Notes under the pieces: model-generated | Databases searched by the model: none | Told to the model about the DNA's origin: nothing | What the model saw: only the letters and a program-made list of their open reading frames with translations | From: JBBROS01 sp963792675 | GTDB lineage: Bacteria > Pseudomonadota > Alphaproteobacteria > Acetobacterales > Acetobacteraceae | Assembly (NCBI GenBank): GCA_963792675.1 | Contig: CAWBWT010000002.1 | Coordinates: 1,736,001-1,800,000, forward strand | DNA length: 64,000 bases | Reading direction: 5' to 3' | Translations under genes and position numbers: made by a program | Shown here: positions 35,514 through 44,026 of the stretch, one piece after another | How the letters are laid out: every line of letters begins with the position of its first letter | How positions within the stretch are numbered: the stretch's first letter is position 1

Positions 35514-36990
35514 GCGCCACGTCGAGGTCGGCGAAGCGGGTGAACTCGCCTTCGAACAGCACCGGGATCATGCCGGTCGGGCCGTGCCGCTGCTTCTCGA
35601 TCAGGATCTCGGCCTTGTTGTGCACCTGCTCCATGTCGCGCTGCCACTTGTCCAGCGCCGACTGGAACTTGTCCTCGGTGTCGTAGGCCATCTGCTTCGG
35701 CGCCCGCTGCTGCAGGTAGTATTCGTCGCGGTAAACGAACAGCACCATGTCGGCGTCCTGCTCGATGGTGCCGCTTTCGCGCAGGTCGCTCAGCTGCGGC
35801 CGCTTGTCCTCGCGGCTCTCGACCGCGCGCGAGAGCTGCGACAGCGCCAGCACCGGCACCTCCATCTCCTTGGCGATCGCCTTCAGGCCCTGGGTGATCT
35901 GGCTGATTTCGAGCACCCGGCTTTCCGGCTTGGTGCCGACGCTCGGCCGCATCAATTGCAGGTAGTCGATCACCACCAGGCTCAATCCCTTGGTGCGCTT
36001 CAAGCGCCGGCAGCGGGTGCGCAGCGCCGAGAGGGTGATCGCCGGGGTGTCGTCGATGTGCATCGGCAGCTGCGAGATCTCGCGGCTGACCTCGACGAAG
36101 CGGTTGAAGTCGCGCTGGCCGATCTCGCCGCGGCGGATGCGGTCGGCCGACACCCGCGCCTCCTCGGCCAGCAGGCGGGTGGCGAGCTGCTCGGCGCTCA
36201 TTTCCAGGGAGAAGACCGCGATCGAGCCGTCGGGCTGCTTGTTCGGGTCCACCTCCTGGGCGTTGCGCATCAGCGCCTTGGCGGCGCCGTAGGCGATCTT
36301 GGTGGCGAGCGCCGTCTTGCCCATGCCGGGGCGGCCGGCGAGGATCATGAGGTCGCTCGGGTGCAGGCCACCGGTTTTCTTGTCCAGGTCGCGCAGCCCG
36401 GTGCTCAACCCGCTAACGTGGCCCGCCTGCTTGTGCGCCCGCTCCGCGCTCTTGATTGCGTCGGTCAGCGCCCGTTCGAAGGTGACGAAGCCGCCGTCGT
36501 TGCCGCCCTTGGTGGCGAGCGTGAACAACTGGCTTTCGGCAAACTCGATCTGCTCGCGCCCGTCGATCGCCAAGTCGGCGCCGAACGCGTTGTTGACCAC
36601 CACCTCGCCGATGTCGATCAGCTGGCGGCGAATCCAGGCGTCGTGGATGGCGCGGCCATACTCGCCGGCGTTGATGATGCCGACCATGGCGGTCAGCAAC
36701 TGCGCGAAATAGGGCGTGCCGCCGACCTCGTCGAGCGCGCCGGAGTGCTCGAACTCCGCCTTCAACGTCACCGCGTCGGCGAGTTGCCCGGCTTCGACCC
36801 GGCGGGCGATCGCCTGGTAGATGCGGCCATGCACCGGGTCGGCGAAATGCTCGGGCAGCAGGAAGTCGGAGACCCGCTCGAACGCCTTGTTGTTCGCCAG
36901 GAGGGCGCCAAGCAGCGCCATCTCGGCGCGGTCGTTGGACGGGGGCGTGCGCTGGCTGAGGCCGAGCAGGGGCGAGTCGATGCTGTTCAT
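35497..36990 (-). CDS. dnaB: Replicative DNA helicase DnaB
   Basis: Hexameric helicase of the replication fork, 497 residues. The N-terminal domain (EMALLGALLANNKAFERVSD) leads to a RecA-like core with Walker A GRPGMGKTALA, Walker B LVVIDYLQLM, H4 QLSRAVESREDKRPQLSDLR and the arginine finger region KQRHGPTG. No intein is present. ATG 36990 fits the family start; TATAAC on the minus strand at 37005-37000 may be its -10 box. The alr gene overlaps the 3' end. Confidence 0.95.
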   Translation of the reverse strand: MNSIDSPLLGLSQRTPPSNDRAEMALLGALLANNKAFERVSDFLLPEHFADPVHGRIYQAIARRVEAGQLADAVTLKAEFEHSGALDEVGGTPYFAQLLTAMVGIINAGEYGRAIHDAWIRRQLIDIGEVVVNNAFGADLAIDGREQIEFAESQLFTLATKGGNDGGFVTFERALTDAIKSAERAHKQAGHVSGLSTGLRDLDKKTGGLHPSDLMILAGRPGMGKTALATKIAYGAAKALMRNAQEVDPNKQPDGSIAVFSLEMSAEQLATRLLAEEARVSADRIRRGEIGQRDFNRFVEVSREISQLPMHIDDTPAITLSALRTRCRRLKRTKGLSLVVIDYLQLMRPSVGTKPESRVLEISQITQGLKAIAKEMEVPVLALSQLSRAVESREDKRPQLSDLRESGTIEQDADMVLFVYRDEYYLQQRAPKQMAYDTEDKFQSALDKWQRDMEQVHNKAEILIEKQRHGPTGMIPVLFEGEFTRFADLDVAHDAGH

Positions 36991-37099
36991 GTGCGTGTCG
37001 TTATACCGGATACCGGCAGTCTTGGGCTGTGGATGAAAAAGGATAACGGGGAGGAAACGCGACACGCCGTGAACGCGCCGTCGTGGCCGGGCGGAGCGG

Positions 37100-37115
37100 T
37101 GGCACGTCCGCTGCA
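37100..37115 (+). promoter_or_regulatory. Putative sigma-54 (-24/-12) promoter of the flavin monooxygenase gene
   Basis: TGGCACG-TCCG-CTGCA matches the RpoN consensus at 11 of 12 defined bases with GG and GC spaced by exactly 10. Transcription would start near 37126, and the gene's GGAG and ATG follow at 37131 and 37141. Confidence 0.62.
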
Positions 37116-37140
37116 TGGACGAGCCGCAAAGGAGACCACG

Positions 37141-38440
37141 ATGCCCGACCGCTTCCATCTCGGCTGGTTCTGCAATTTCTCGTCCGGCGAGTGGAACCAC
37201 ACGTTCGCGAGCGGCCTGCCACCTTGGGACGGCAAGATCTTCGTCGAGATGGCGCAGGCGATGGAGCGCGCCTGCTTCGACTACATCATGCTCGAGGACA
37301 CGCTGATGGTGTCCGAAGCCTATCGCGGCACCGCCGAAGCAACGCTCAAGCACGCGCTGCAGGCGCCCAAGCACGACCCGCTGCCGCTGGCCGCGATCAT
37401 CGCCGCCAACACCACGAAGCTCGGCGTGGTGGCGACCATGAGCACCATGGCTTACCCGCCGTTCATGCTGGCCCGGCTCGCGTCCACCATCGACAGCATC
37501 TCCGGCGGCCGGTTCGGCTGGAACATCGTCACCTCCGGCGAGGACGCGGCGGCGCAGAATTTCGGCATGGACGTGCTGCCGCCGCGCGAGCAGCGCTACG
37601 AGATGGCCGACGAATACGTGGATGTGGTGACGAAGCTGTTCGGCTCCTGGGCGCCGGACGCGGTGGTGATGGACCGCGAGCGCGGCGTTTACGCCGACCA
37701 CAGCAAGGTCCGCCCGATCCATTATGAGGGCAAATACTTCAAGGTGCGCGGACCGCTGAACACGGTGCCGTCGCCGCAGGGGCGTCCGGTTTACGTGCAG
37801 GCCGGCGGCTCGCCGCGCGGGCGGGAGTTCGCGGCGCGCAACGCCGATTCGATCATCGCGGTCGCCAACGGCACGTCGGGCATGAAGTGGTACCGCGACG
37901 ACGTCCGCACCCGCGCGGCCGCGGCCGGGCGCAACCCCGACGACATCAAGGTGCTGTTCCTCGTGTATCCGGTGCTGGGCGAGACCACCGAGGACGCCGA
38001 GGCCAAGTACGCGCGGATGGTGAACTCCCCCGCGTTCATCGAGGCCGGGCTCGCCTCGATCGGCACCGTCACCGACATCGACTTCTCGCAGTTCGACCTC
38101 GACGCCGAATTGCCTCGTTTGACCACCAACGGCGAGCAGGGCTCGCTCGACAAGTTTGCGCAATGGGGCAGCGGCAAGACGCTGCGCCAACTCGCCGCCG
38201 AGCGCTACGATGGCGGGCTTGCGTCTGGTCGGCACGCCGGACGAGGTGGCGGACAAGATGGGCGCCGCGATGGCGGAGATCGGCGGTGACGGGTTCCTCG
38301 TCAGCACCCCGTTCCAGCGCATCAGCCGCCGCGTGGTGGTCGAGATCACCGAGGGGCTGGTGCCCGCGTTGCAGCGGCGCGGGCTGGTGCGCACGCGCTA
38401 CGAGCACACGCTGCTGCGGGATACGCTGCGGGAGTTCTGA
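37141..38440 (+). CDS. LLM class flavin-dependent monooxygenase, NtaA/SnaA/DszA family (frameshifted)
   Basis: Two-component FMNH2-dependent monooxygenase of about 432 residues. The LLM barrel is shown by FHLGWFCNFSSGEWNHTF, YIMLEDTLMVSEAYRG, LGVVATMSTMAYPPF, GRFGWNIVTSGEDAAAQNFG and PVYVQAGGSPRGREFA. The closest described relatives attack nitrilotriacetate, pyrimidine or sulfur heterocycles; the substrate here is open. The frame slips near 38215, where removing a G in GATGGCGGG restores the standard LRLVGTPDEVADKMG; length is one base over a multiple of three. No flavin reductase gene is adjacent. ATG 37141 has AGGAG 9 bases before it and a strong sigma-54-type promoter. Confidence 0.86.
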
Positions 38441-38516
38441 CCGTCGCGCGGCGTTTGCATGCTGGACCGGATCGCGGCAGGATCGTTCCAGAACCTTCCC
38501 CGCAGGAGACCGCCCG

Positions 38517-39020
38517 ATGAGCGCGTCCGCCACCCCCGAGGACCGGCTACTGAACGTGGCCGAGCGCGAGATGGTCGCTCAAACCCAGCCGCCCGCTGTG
38601 GCCGCACTCACGCGCGAGGAGATCCAGGCCTTGGGCAAGCGGCTGCGTGAGGCGCGCGACCGCTCACGCCGGATAGCCAGCCAGCAGCAGCGGGAGTTGC
38701 GGGGCAAGGCCGCCCCGCGCGGTGCGGCGCCGGCCCGCGACAATACGGGCACCGAGGGCAAGACCGAGATCCTGGTCGAGGCGTTGAAGCGGCTGACGGC
38801 GGCGTTGCGCAAGCTGAACCGGCCGAGCGCGACGCAGGTGTTGCGGCAGGCGCTCGAGGCCAAGCAGGCGGCGACGCCGGCCCATCCGTCGCCGGGCCCT
38901 ACCGCCGCGCCCGGCATGACCGCGAAGCGCAGCAAGCGGCCGACCGTGAGCATGGATCCGCGCGAGGTTGGCCGGGTGTCGAAGGCGACCAAGGTGGCGC
39001 AGGCCAAGCGGGACCGCTGA
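38517..39020 (+). CDS. Hypothetical basic, helical protein
   Basis: 167 residues, no family recognised. Two helical, charged segments (REEIQALGKRLREARDRSRR and KTEILVEALKRLTAALRKLN) are separated by a low-complexity Ala/Arg linker; the C-terminal 50 residues are Pro/Ala-rich and end in a lysine/arginine tail (KATKVAQAKRDR). The charge suggests nucleic-acid or membrane-surface binding. ATG 38517 follows CAGGAG at the right spacing. It comes 76 bases after the monooxygenase gene on the same strand and is convergent with the aminotransferase gene. Confidence 0.65.
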   Translation: MSASATPEDRLLNVAEREMVAQTQPPAVAALTREEIQALGKRLREARDRSRRIASQQQRELRGKAAPRGAAPARDNTGTEGKTEILVEALKRLTAALRKLNRPSATQVLRQALEAKQAATPAHPSPGPTAAPGMTAKRSKRPTVSMDPREVGRVSKATKVAQAKRDR

Positions 39021-39057
39021 CGGTGCCACTCCTGCCAGCGGTCGAGCCGATGCCGGC

Positions 39058-40413
39058 CTACAACGCCTTTTGCCGCTGATCCTCCCGGTCCGGGATTGCG
39101 CCTGACAGCCGCAGCAACGGCACCCGCGCTTCGGCGAACTCCGCGACCGTAGCGACGAAGCGGTCGAGATCCGCCGGGCTCAGCGGCAGGCTCAGCGCCA
39201 CCATGCCGCGCCGGGCCAGATAGAGCCCGGCCTCGAGCATGTCGAAGAAGAACAGCTCGCGCAGGCCTTCCTCCTCCGGCGTCGGGACATACGGCCGGTC
39301 GAGCGGGCCGGGGCGGAAATGCGGTGAGGCGAGCGACCCGATGCCGGTGAAATGCATCGGCACGCCGGCCGCCGCACACGCGGCGTTGAGTGCCGACCGC
39401 AGCGCCTCGCCACGCTCGAACAGCGATTCGGCGGCGTCGGCGGTGAAGATCTCGCCCAGCGCGACGCCGCCGGCCGCCATCGACAGCACGTTGTTGTTGA
39501 AGGTGCCGGCGTGCGGCAGCGTGTTGGCGAACAGGTCCATGACGTCGGCCCGGCCGCCGAACGCGCCGAAGCTCATGCCGCCGGCCATGTATTTCCCGAG
39601 CGTCGTCAGATCGGGCGTGATGCCGAGCCGGGCCTGCGCGCCGCCGGCGCTCGAGCGCGAGGTCATCACCTCGTCGAAGATCAGCAGCGCGCCGGTCTCG
39701 CTCGCGACCTCGCGCAGGGCGGCGAGGAAGGCGGGATGGCCCGGAATGCAGCCGCCGGAGCCTAGCATCGGCTCGACGATGATCGCGGCGAGGTCGGCGG
39801 CATGGGCGCGGGCGGCGGCGACCGCGCCGGCCGGGTCGTTGTAGTCGGCCATCACGACCGGAAGCGGCAGCGTCGCCTTGGACGGACCCGAGACCGGAAA
39901 GGTCAGCACTCCGCCATGGTAGCCGCCGCGGAACGCCAGCACCGTGCCGCGGCCGGTGAAGGCGCGCGCCGTGGTCAGCGCCATCAGGTTGCCTTCGGTG
40001 CCGGAGTTGGTGAACCGCACCAGCTCGATCGAGGGAAACCGGCCGCAGATTAGCCGCGCCAGCGCGACCTCGGGCTCGCCGACCGCGGCGAGGTTGAGGC
40101 CGTTCAGCAGCGCCGCCTCGATCGCCCGCCGGATGCGCGGCTCGGAGTGGCCGAACAGCCCGGCCGTGTACTCGCCGCACAGATCGAGGTAGGCGTGGCC
40201 GTCCACGTCCCACAGCCGGCAGTCCTCGCCGCGGGCCATCGCGGTGGGGAAGGGGCCGTAGGACAGCACGGTGCGGGTGTTGCCGCCAGGCATGACGGTG
40301 CGAGCCTCGGCGTGCAACGCCTGGCTGCGCGGCCGCCGGGCCACATAGCGGTCGCGCGCATCGGCCACGGCGGAGGCGATGTCGCTGTTGGTCCGGGTGG
40401 CCGTGGCACTCAT
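39058..40413 (-). CDS. Class III PLP-dependent aminotransferase (glutamate-1-semialdehyde aminomutase-like)
   Basis: 451-residue fold-type I PLP enzyme. VMPGGNTRTVLSYGPFP, FTNSGTEGNLMALTTARAF, the PLP Asp in LLIFDEVMTSR and the Schiff-base lysine in TLGKYMAGGMSFGAFGG are clear; the last is the GSAM/HemL style. It is the last gene of a minus-strand run that starts with Liv transporter genes, so it more likely deaminates or epimerises an imported amino compound than makes 5-aminolevulinate. A CTGGGGGC palindrome separates it from the GAF gene by 48 bases. Confidence 0.88.
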   Translation of the reverse strand: MSATATRTNSDIASAVADARDRYVARRPRSQALHAEARTVMPGGNTRTVLSYGPFPTAMARGEDCRLWDVDGHAYLDLCGEYTAGLFGHSEPRIRRAIEAALLNGLNLAAVGEPEVALARLICGRFPSIELVRFTNSGTEGNLMALTTARAFTGRGTVLAFRGGYHGGVLTFPVSGPSKATLPLPVVMADYNDPAGAVAAARAHAADLAAIIVEPMLGSGGCIPGHPAFLAALREVASETGALLIFDEVMTSRSSAGGAQARLGITPDLTTLGKYMAGGMSFGAFGGRADVMDLFANTLPHAGTFNNNVLSMAAGGVALGEIFTADAAESLFERGEALRSALNAACAAAGVPMHFTGIGSLASPHFRPGPLDRPYVPTPEEEGLRELFFFDMLEAGLYLARRGMVALSLPLSPADLDRFVATVAEFAEARVPLLRLSGAIPDREDQRQKAL

Positions 40414-40427
40414 GTGTTCCCCCTCGA

Positions 40428-40454
40428 ATGCGGGTCTGGGGGCGCCGCCCCCAG
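40428..40454. repeat. Intergenic palindromic repeat, copy 2
   Basis: CTGGGGGC-GCC-GCCCCCAG (40436-40454), an 8-base stem, lies between the GAF and aminotransferase genes. The 27 bases 40428-40454 equal the minus strand of 16696-16722, and the right flank GCTTCCTTA resembles that of the hairpin at 14702-14720. Confidence 0.75.
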
Positions 40455-40461
40455 TGCTTCC

Positions 40462-40944
40462 TTACAGTACCGCCGGCGTCAGCAGCCCGGCCAAGATACG
40501 CAGCCCCGGATGCGTCTCCGGCCCCCAGCGCCGGGTCGCATGCGATATGTTGATCGTCGCCAGCGAGCGGCCGGCATACAGGATCGGCACATTGATCATG
40601 GTGGTGATGCCCAAGCTCAGGATCAGCGCGTGGTCGGCGAACACCCGGCGGATGTCGTCCGGCGTATCGCACACCATCATCTCGCCGCGGTCCAGCACGA
40701 CGTGGCCCCAATGCGTGTCCTGCTTCTGCTTGCGGCCGCCGAGCGGGTAGGCGGCGGGGTTGCTGCTGTAGGCGCGCTCCACCTCCATCGTGTCGTGCAG
40801 CGAGCGGGTTACGGTGAACAGGTTGTGGCCGAACAGGCGCTGCGCCAGCGCGTCGGTCGCGGCGAAGGCGGCGGCGGCGCCCTCGTTGGCGGTCAGCGCC
40901 ATGATGGCGGCAACGTCGTCCAGGGTCGGCATCGGGTCAGGCAT
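40462..40944 (-). CDS. GAF domain-containing protein
   Basis: 160-residue single-domain protein. LAQRLFGHNLFTVTRSLHDT, AYSSNPAAYPLGGRKQ, VLDRGEMMVCDTPDDIRRVF and INVPILYAGRSLATINISH follow the strand pattern of small stand-alone GAF domains. No output domain, so it is either a ligand sensor acting through a partner or an enzyme of the free methionine sulfoxide reductase kind, but the cysteines of the latter are missing. Its ATG overlaps the LivM stop by 8 bases, so it is made together with the transporter. Confidence 0.78.
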   Translation of the reverse strand: MPDPMPTLDDVAAIMALTANEGAAAAFAATDALAQRLFGHNLFTVTRSLHDTMEVERAYSSNPAAYPLGGRKQKQDTHWGHVVLDRGEMMVCDTPDDIRRVFADHALILSLGITTMINVPILYAGRSLATINISHATRRWGPETHPGLRILAGLLTPAVL

Positions 40945-41854
40945 GCTCGGGTCCTAAAGGCAAGGGGTGGGCGCCGGCTTCCGGCAGCAAGCCGCGCGTG
41001 CGGAAGCGTAGAATCAGCAGCAGGGCGGTGCTGAGCAGGATCTCGCGCATGGCCGCGCCCTGCACGGCGGTCAGGCCGGGGATGGCGGCGATGATGAACC
41101 GGGTCGATTCCAGGAACGTCACGATCAGCACGGCGCCCAGCACCGCGCCGCGGTTGTTGCCGACGCCGCCGGCCAGCAGCGACAGCTTGATGTAGAGCGT
41201 CAGCAGCGGCACGAAGATGTCGGGCGCGATGAACGAGGTGTAGTGGCCATACAGCGCCCCCGCCATGCCCATCGCGCCCGCCCCGATCGCGAACGCCTGG
41301 ACCTTGTAGGCGAGCACCCGCTTGCCGGCGACCGCGGCCACGCCCTCGTCGTCGCGGATCGCCCGCAGCACGCGGCCGAACGGCGCGTAGCTCAGCCGCT
41401 CGGCGATGACGAACGCGACCGTCACCAGCGCGGCGACGATGGCGAGGTAGAGCAGGTTGAATTGGAACGGGGGCAGCACGCCGCGTTCCGGGCCGGGGAT
41501 GCCGGAGATGCCGTCGGTTCCGCCGGTCAGCCAGATCTCGTTGCCGGCGGTGATGCGCACGGCCTCGGCGAAACCGAGCGTCACGATCGCCAAGTAGTCG
41601 CCGCGCAGCCGGGCGGTGATCGCCGCCACCGCCCCACCGACGGCTGCGCCCATGACGCTGCCCGCGAGCACGCCCAAGGCGATGGGCCAGCCTAGCTTCA
41701 CCGTCAGCAAGGCCGAAGTGTAGGCGCCGACGGCAAAGAACCCGACCAGGCCGAGGTTCACCATCCCGGCCATGCCCCACATCACGTTCAGCCCGAGCGC
41801 CATCAGCGCGTAGATGCCGGCCGACACGCCCATCGCGACGAGGTAGTTCTCCAT
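40937..41854 (-). CDS. Branched-chain amino acid ABC transporter permease, LivM family
   Basis: 305-residue inner-membrane permease. LALMALGLNVMWGMAGMVNL-like start (YALMALGLNVMWGMAG), GDYLAIVTLGFAEAVR, the coupling loop RVLRAIRDDEGVAAVAGKRV and LAGGVGNNRGAVLGAV are LivM hallmarks. ATG 41854 shares a base with the LivH stop, and its own end overlaps the GAF gene, so the whole run is one transcription unit (LivG, LivF, LivK, LivH, LivM, GAF, aminotransferase). Confidence 0.92.
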   Translation of the reverse strand: MENYLVAMGVSAGIYALMALGLNVMWGMAGMVNLGLVGFFAVGAYTSALLTVKLGWPIALGVLAGSVMGAAVGGAVAAITARLRGDYLAIVTLGFAEAVRITAGNEIWLTGGTDGISGIPGPERGVLPPFQFNLLYLAIVAALVTVAFVIAERLSYAPFGRVLRAIRDDEGVAAVAGKRVLAYKVQAFAIGAGAMGMAGALYGHYTSFIAPDIFVPLLTLYIKLSLLAGGVGNNRGAVLGAVLIVTFLESTRFIIAAIPGLTAVQGAAMREILLSTALLLILRFRTRGLLPEAGAHPLPLGPEHA

Positions 41855-42726
41855 CAGTACGCCCGTTGCCCGAGCAGGCCGCGCGGGCGCAGCAGCAGCA
41901 CCGCCAGGATCGCCAGGAAGCCCACCACGGTTCGGTACAACGGCGGCAGCACCAGCAGCGATAGCTCCTCGCCGATGCCGACCACGAGTGCCCCGGCCAC
42001 TGCGCCCGGCACGCTGCCGAGCCCGCCCACGACCGCGGCGGCGAAGATCGACAGGATGGCGCGGAAGCCGGTCAGCGGGTCGATGCTGGTGTCGAGCCCG
42101 ATCAGCATGCCGCCGATGCCGGCCAGGCCCATGCCGGCGAACGAGGCGATGCGGCCGACCCGGGCGGCGTCGATGCCCTTGATGTCGGCGAGTGCCGGGT
42201 TGTCGGCCACCGCGCGCATCGCCTTGCCGGTTCGGGTCAGGCCAAGGAAGGCGAACACGGCGGCCATCACCACAATGGCGACGGCGCCGTTCTCCACCTG
42301 CTGCGGCCCCACCCGCAGGCCCCAGAACCGCCAGTCGCGCAGCATCGGCAGATCGTAGCCGTTGAGCTCGTTGCCGAAGCCGAGGCGGACGAAGTTCTCA
42401 AGCAGGATCGTCAGCGCGATGGAGCCGATCGCCGTGGTGATCGACCCGGCCGCCCGAAATGGTTTCAGGACGAGCTCGTCCGAGAGGACGCCGATGCAGG
42501 CCGCGGCGACGAAGGCCACGCCCAGCGAGGGCACTAAAGGCAGGCCGAACTGCACGTTGGCGATCCAGCCGGCAAAGGCGCCGATCGTCGCGTGCGAGGC
42601 CAGCGCGAAGTTGGGGAAGCGCAGCACGGCGTAGATCAGCGTCAACCCGATCGCCGGAACCGCCAGCACCGCGCCCGACATCGCCCCGTTCAGCACGAGT
42701 TGGACGACCTGCGGCAGCGGTATCAA
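41854..42726 (-). CDS. Branched-chain amino acid ABC transporter permease, LivH family
   Basis: About 290 residues, inner membrane. VVQLVLNGAMSGAVLAVPAI, TLIYAVLRFPNFALASHATI, GKAMRAVADNPALADIKGID and AAAVVGGLGSVPGAVAGAL mark LivH. No ATG or GTG fits the conserved N-terminus; TTG 42726 lies six residues before the first conserved block and 9 bases after the binding-protein stop, and is the best start. The open frame extends upstream through the antisense-free part of livK but that sequence is not LivH-like. Confidence 0.88.
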   Translation of the reverse strand: MIPLPQVVQLVLNGAMSGAVLAVPAIGLTLIYAVLRFPNFALASHATIGAFAGWIANVQFGLPLVPSLGVAFVAAACIGVLSDELVLKPFRAAGSITTAIGSIALTILLENFVRLGFGNELNGYDLPMLRDWRFWGLRVGPQQVENGAVAIVVMAAVFAFLGLTRTGKAMRAVADNPALADIKGIDAARVGRIASFAGMGLAGIGGMLIGLDTSIDPLTGFRAILSIFAAAVVGGLGSVPGAVAGALVVGIGEELSLLVLPPLYRTVVGFLAILAVLLLRPRGLLGQRAY

Positions 42727-42734
42727 CCGCCCGC

Positions 42735-43907
42735 TCAGACGATCGACACGAACTGGAACTTGCCGTTCTCGACCCGCTGGTAGCGGAACTTGCAGTCCTT
42801 GATGTCGCCGATATCGGTGAAGTCGCAGGGCCCGCTGGCGCCCTCGTAGTTGATTTCCCCTCCGGCAGCGATCGCTTTCAGGCCCTCGACCGCGGAATAG
42901 ACCTTCTGCCCGTCGCCTTGCGACACACGGCGCACGGTGTCGCGCAGCGCCGTGCCGCTCGCCTCCTTGGCGCGCGCGATCGTCAGCGCCACCAGGCTGA
43001 TCCAGTCGGTTGCCTGCGTCTCGTAGGAATCGGGCTCGCCGCCCAGTCGCTTCTTGGCCAGCTCGAACGCCGGCGAGCCGATGTCGGACGAGGGCTGCAC
43101 CGTGTAGGTGCCCTCGACCGCCGGCGCCGGCACGGAGTCCAGCAGCTTCTGCGTCACTGCGTAGGACTGGGCGAAGCGCGGCTTGTCGAAGCCCGCGCGA
43201 TACAGCTCGCGCAGCAGCACCGTGCAATCGGGCGTGTAGCCGTTCAGGTAGATCAGGTCGGGGTCGGTGCGCAGCGCCTGGTCCACCTCGGAGCGGTAGC
43301 TCGTCTTGCCGCCCTCGTAGATCAGCCCGCCGACCAGCTTCGAGCCGTGCTGCGCCAGCACCTGCTCCACCCGGGCCTGGCCAGGGGCGGCGAACGGCGC
43401 CTGGATCGCCATGATGTAGACCTTCTTCGCGCCCAATGCCGCGATGAACTCGGCATGCTTGCCGTTCTGCAGTTGCGTGTTCGGCTGGGTGCGGATCAGG
43501 TAGCCGTTGTGCGGCAGCTGGGTGATGGTGTCCGAGCCGGACACGGTGGTGAGGAACACGCGGCTCTCCCAGCACACCGGCGCCACCGCGGTCGTCACCG
43601 CCGACGCCCAGGTGCCCATGATCACCGGCACCCGGTCCACGTCGATCAGCTTGCGCGCCGCCCGCACCGCGGCCTCGGGGTTGGTCTGGCTGTCCTCGAC
43701 CACGAACTCGATGGGGCGGCCGAGCACGCCGCCGGCGGCGTTGATTTCCTCGCGCACGGCGTTCATCGCCTTGAGCATCCGCGGTCCGTCGAAGCCGCCG
43801 GCGCCGGTGAGCGGGGTGAGCACGCCGAGTTTCAGCGGCGACGATTGGGCGCGGGCGATGGCGGGGGCGGCGAGGGCGGCTAGGACTAGGCGGCGGGTGA
43901 GGGTCAT
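42735..43907 (-). CDS. ABC transporter substrate-binding protein, LivK/LivJ family
   Basis: 390-residue class I periplasmic binding protein. Signal peptide MTLTRRLVLAALAAPAIARA; LKLGVLTPLTGAGGFDGPRM, INAAGGVLGRPIEFVVEDSQ, IMGTWASAVTTAVAPVCWES and KKVYIMAIQAPFAAPGQARV are family blocks. VSGSDTITQ contains the Ser/Thr pair that normally holds the amino acid backbone. It is the binding protein for LivHM/LivGF around it. Placement between the ATPases and permeases and the palindrome-rich leader 43908-43980 could give it a separate expression level. Confidence 0.9.
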   Translation of the reverse strand: MTLTRRLVLAALAAPAIARAQSSPLKLGVLTPLTGAGGFDGPRMLKAMNAVREEINAAGGVLGRPIEFVVEDSQTNPEAAVRAARKLIDVDRVPVIMGTWASAVTTAVAPVCWESRVFLTTVSGSDTITQLPHNGYLIRTQPNTQLQNGKHAEFIAALGAKKVYIMAIQAPFAAPGQARVEQVLAQHGSKLVGGLIYEGGKTSYRSEVDQALRTDPDLIYLNGYTPDCTVLLRELYRAGFDKPRFAQSYAVTQKLLDSVPAPAVEGTYTVQPSSDIGSPAFELAKKRLGGEPDSYETQATDWISLVALTIARAKEASGTALRDTVRRVSQGDGQKVYSAVEGLKAIAAGGEINYEGASGPCDFTDIGDIKDCKFRYQRVENGKFQFVSIV

Positions 43908-43921
43908 TTTGTTCTCCAAGG

Positions 43922-44026
43922 CCAGGGCTCTGCCCTGGACCCGTTGGGGCCAGGGGCCCCAAACCCCCGAAAAATGGATTTCAAAGGCTCGCCTTTGACG
44001 GGGATCCAAGGGGCAGGGCCCCTTGG
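43922..44026. repeat. Cluster of four GC-rich palindromes spanning the livF 3' end
   Basis: Four perfect hairpins in 105 bases: CCAGGGC-TCT-GCCCTGG (43922-43938), TTGGGGCC-AGG-GGCCCCAA (43944-43962), CAAAGGC-TC-GCCTTTG (43982-43997) and CCAAGGGGC-AGG-GCCCCTTGG (44006-44026). The first two are between livF and the binding-protein gene; the last two lie inside the livF reading frame and encode its final residues. Confidence 0.8.

Noticed and set aside
35500..38289. A 929-codon open frame on the plus strand antisense to dnaB and running into the flavin monooxygenase
   Set aside because: The part opposite dnaB has no family resemblance and only reflects GC-rich codon structure; the real gene starts at 37141.
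43922..44026. The repeat cluster as a CRISPR array
   Set aside because: The units are different palindromes without constant spacing or spacers, and no cas gene is present.
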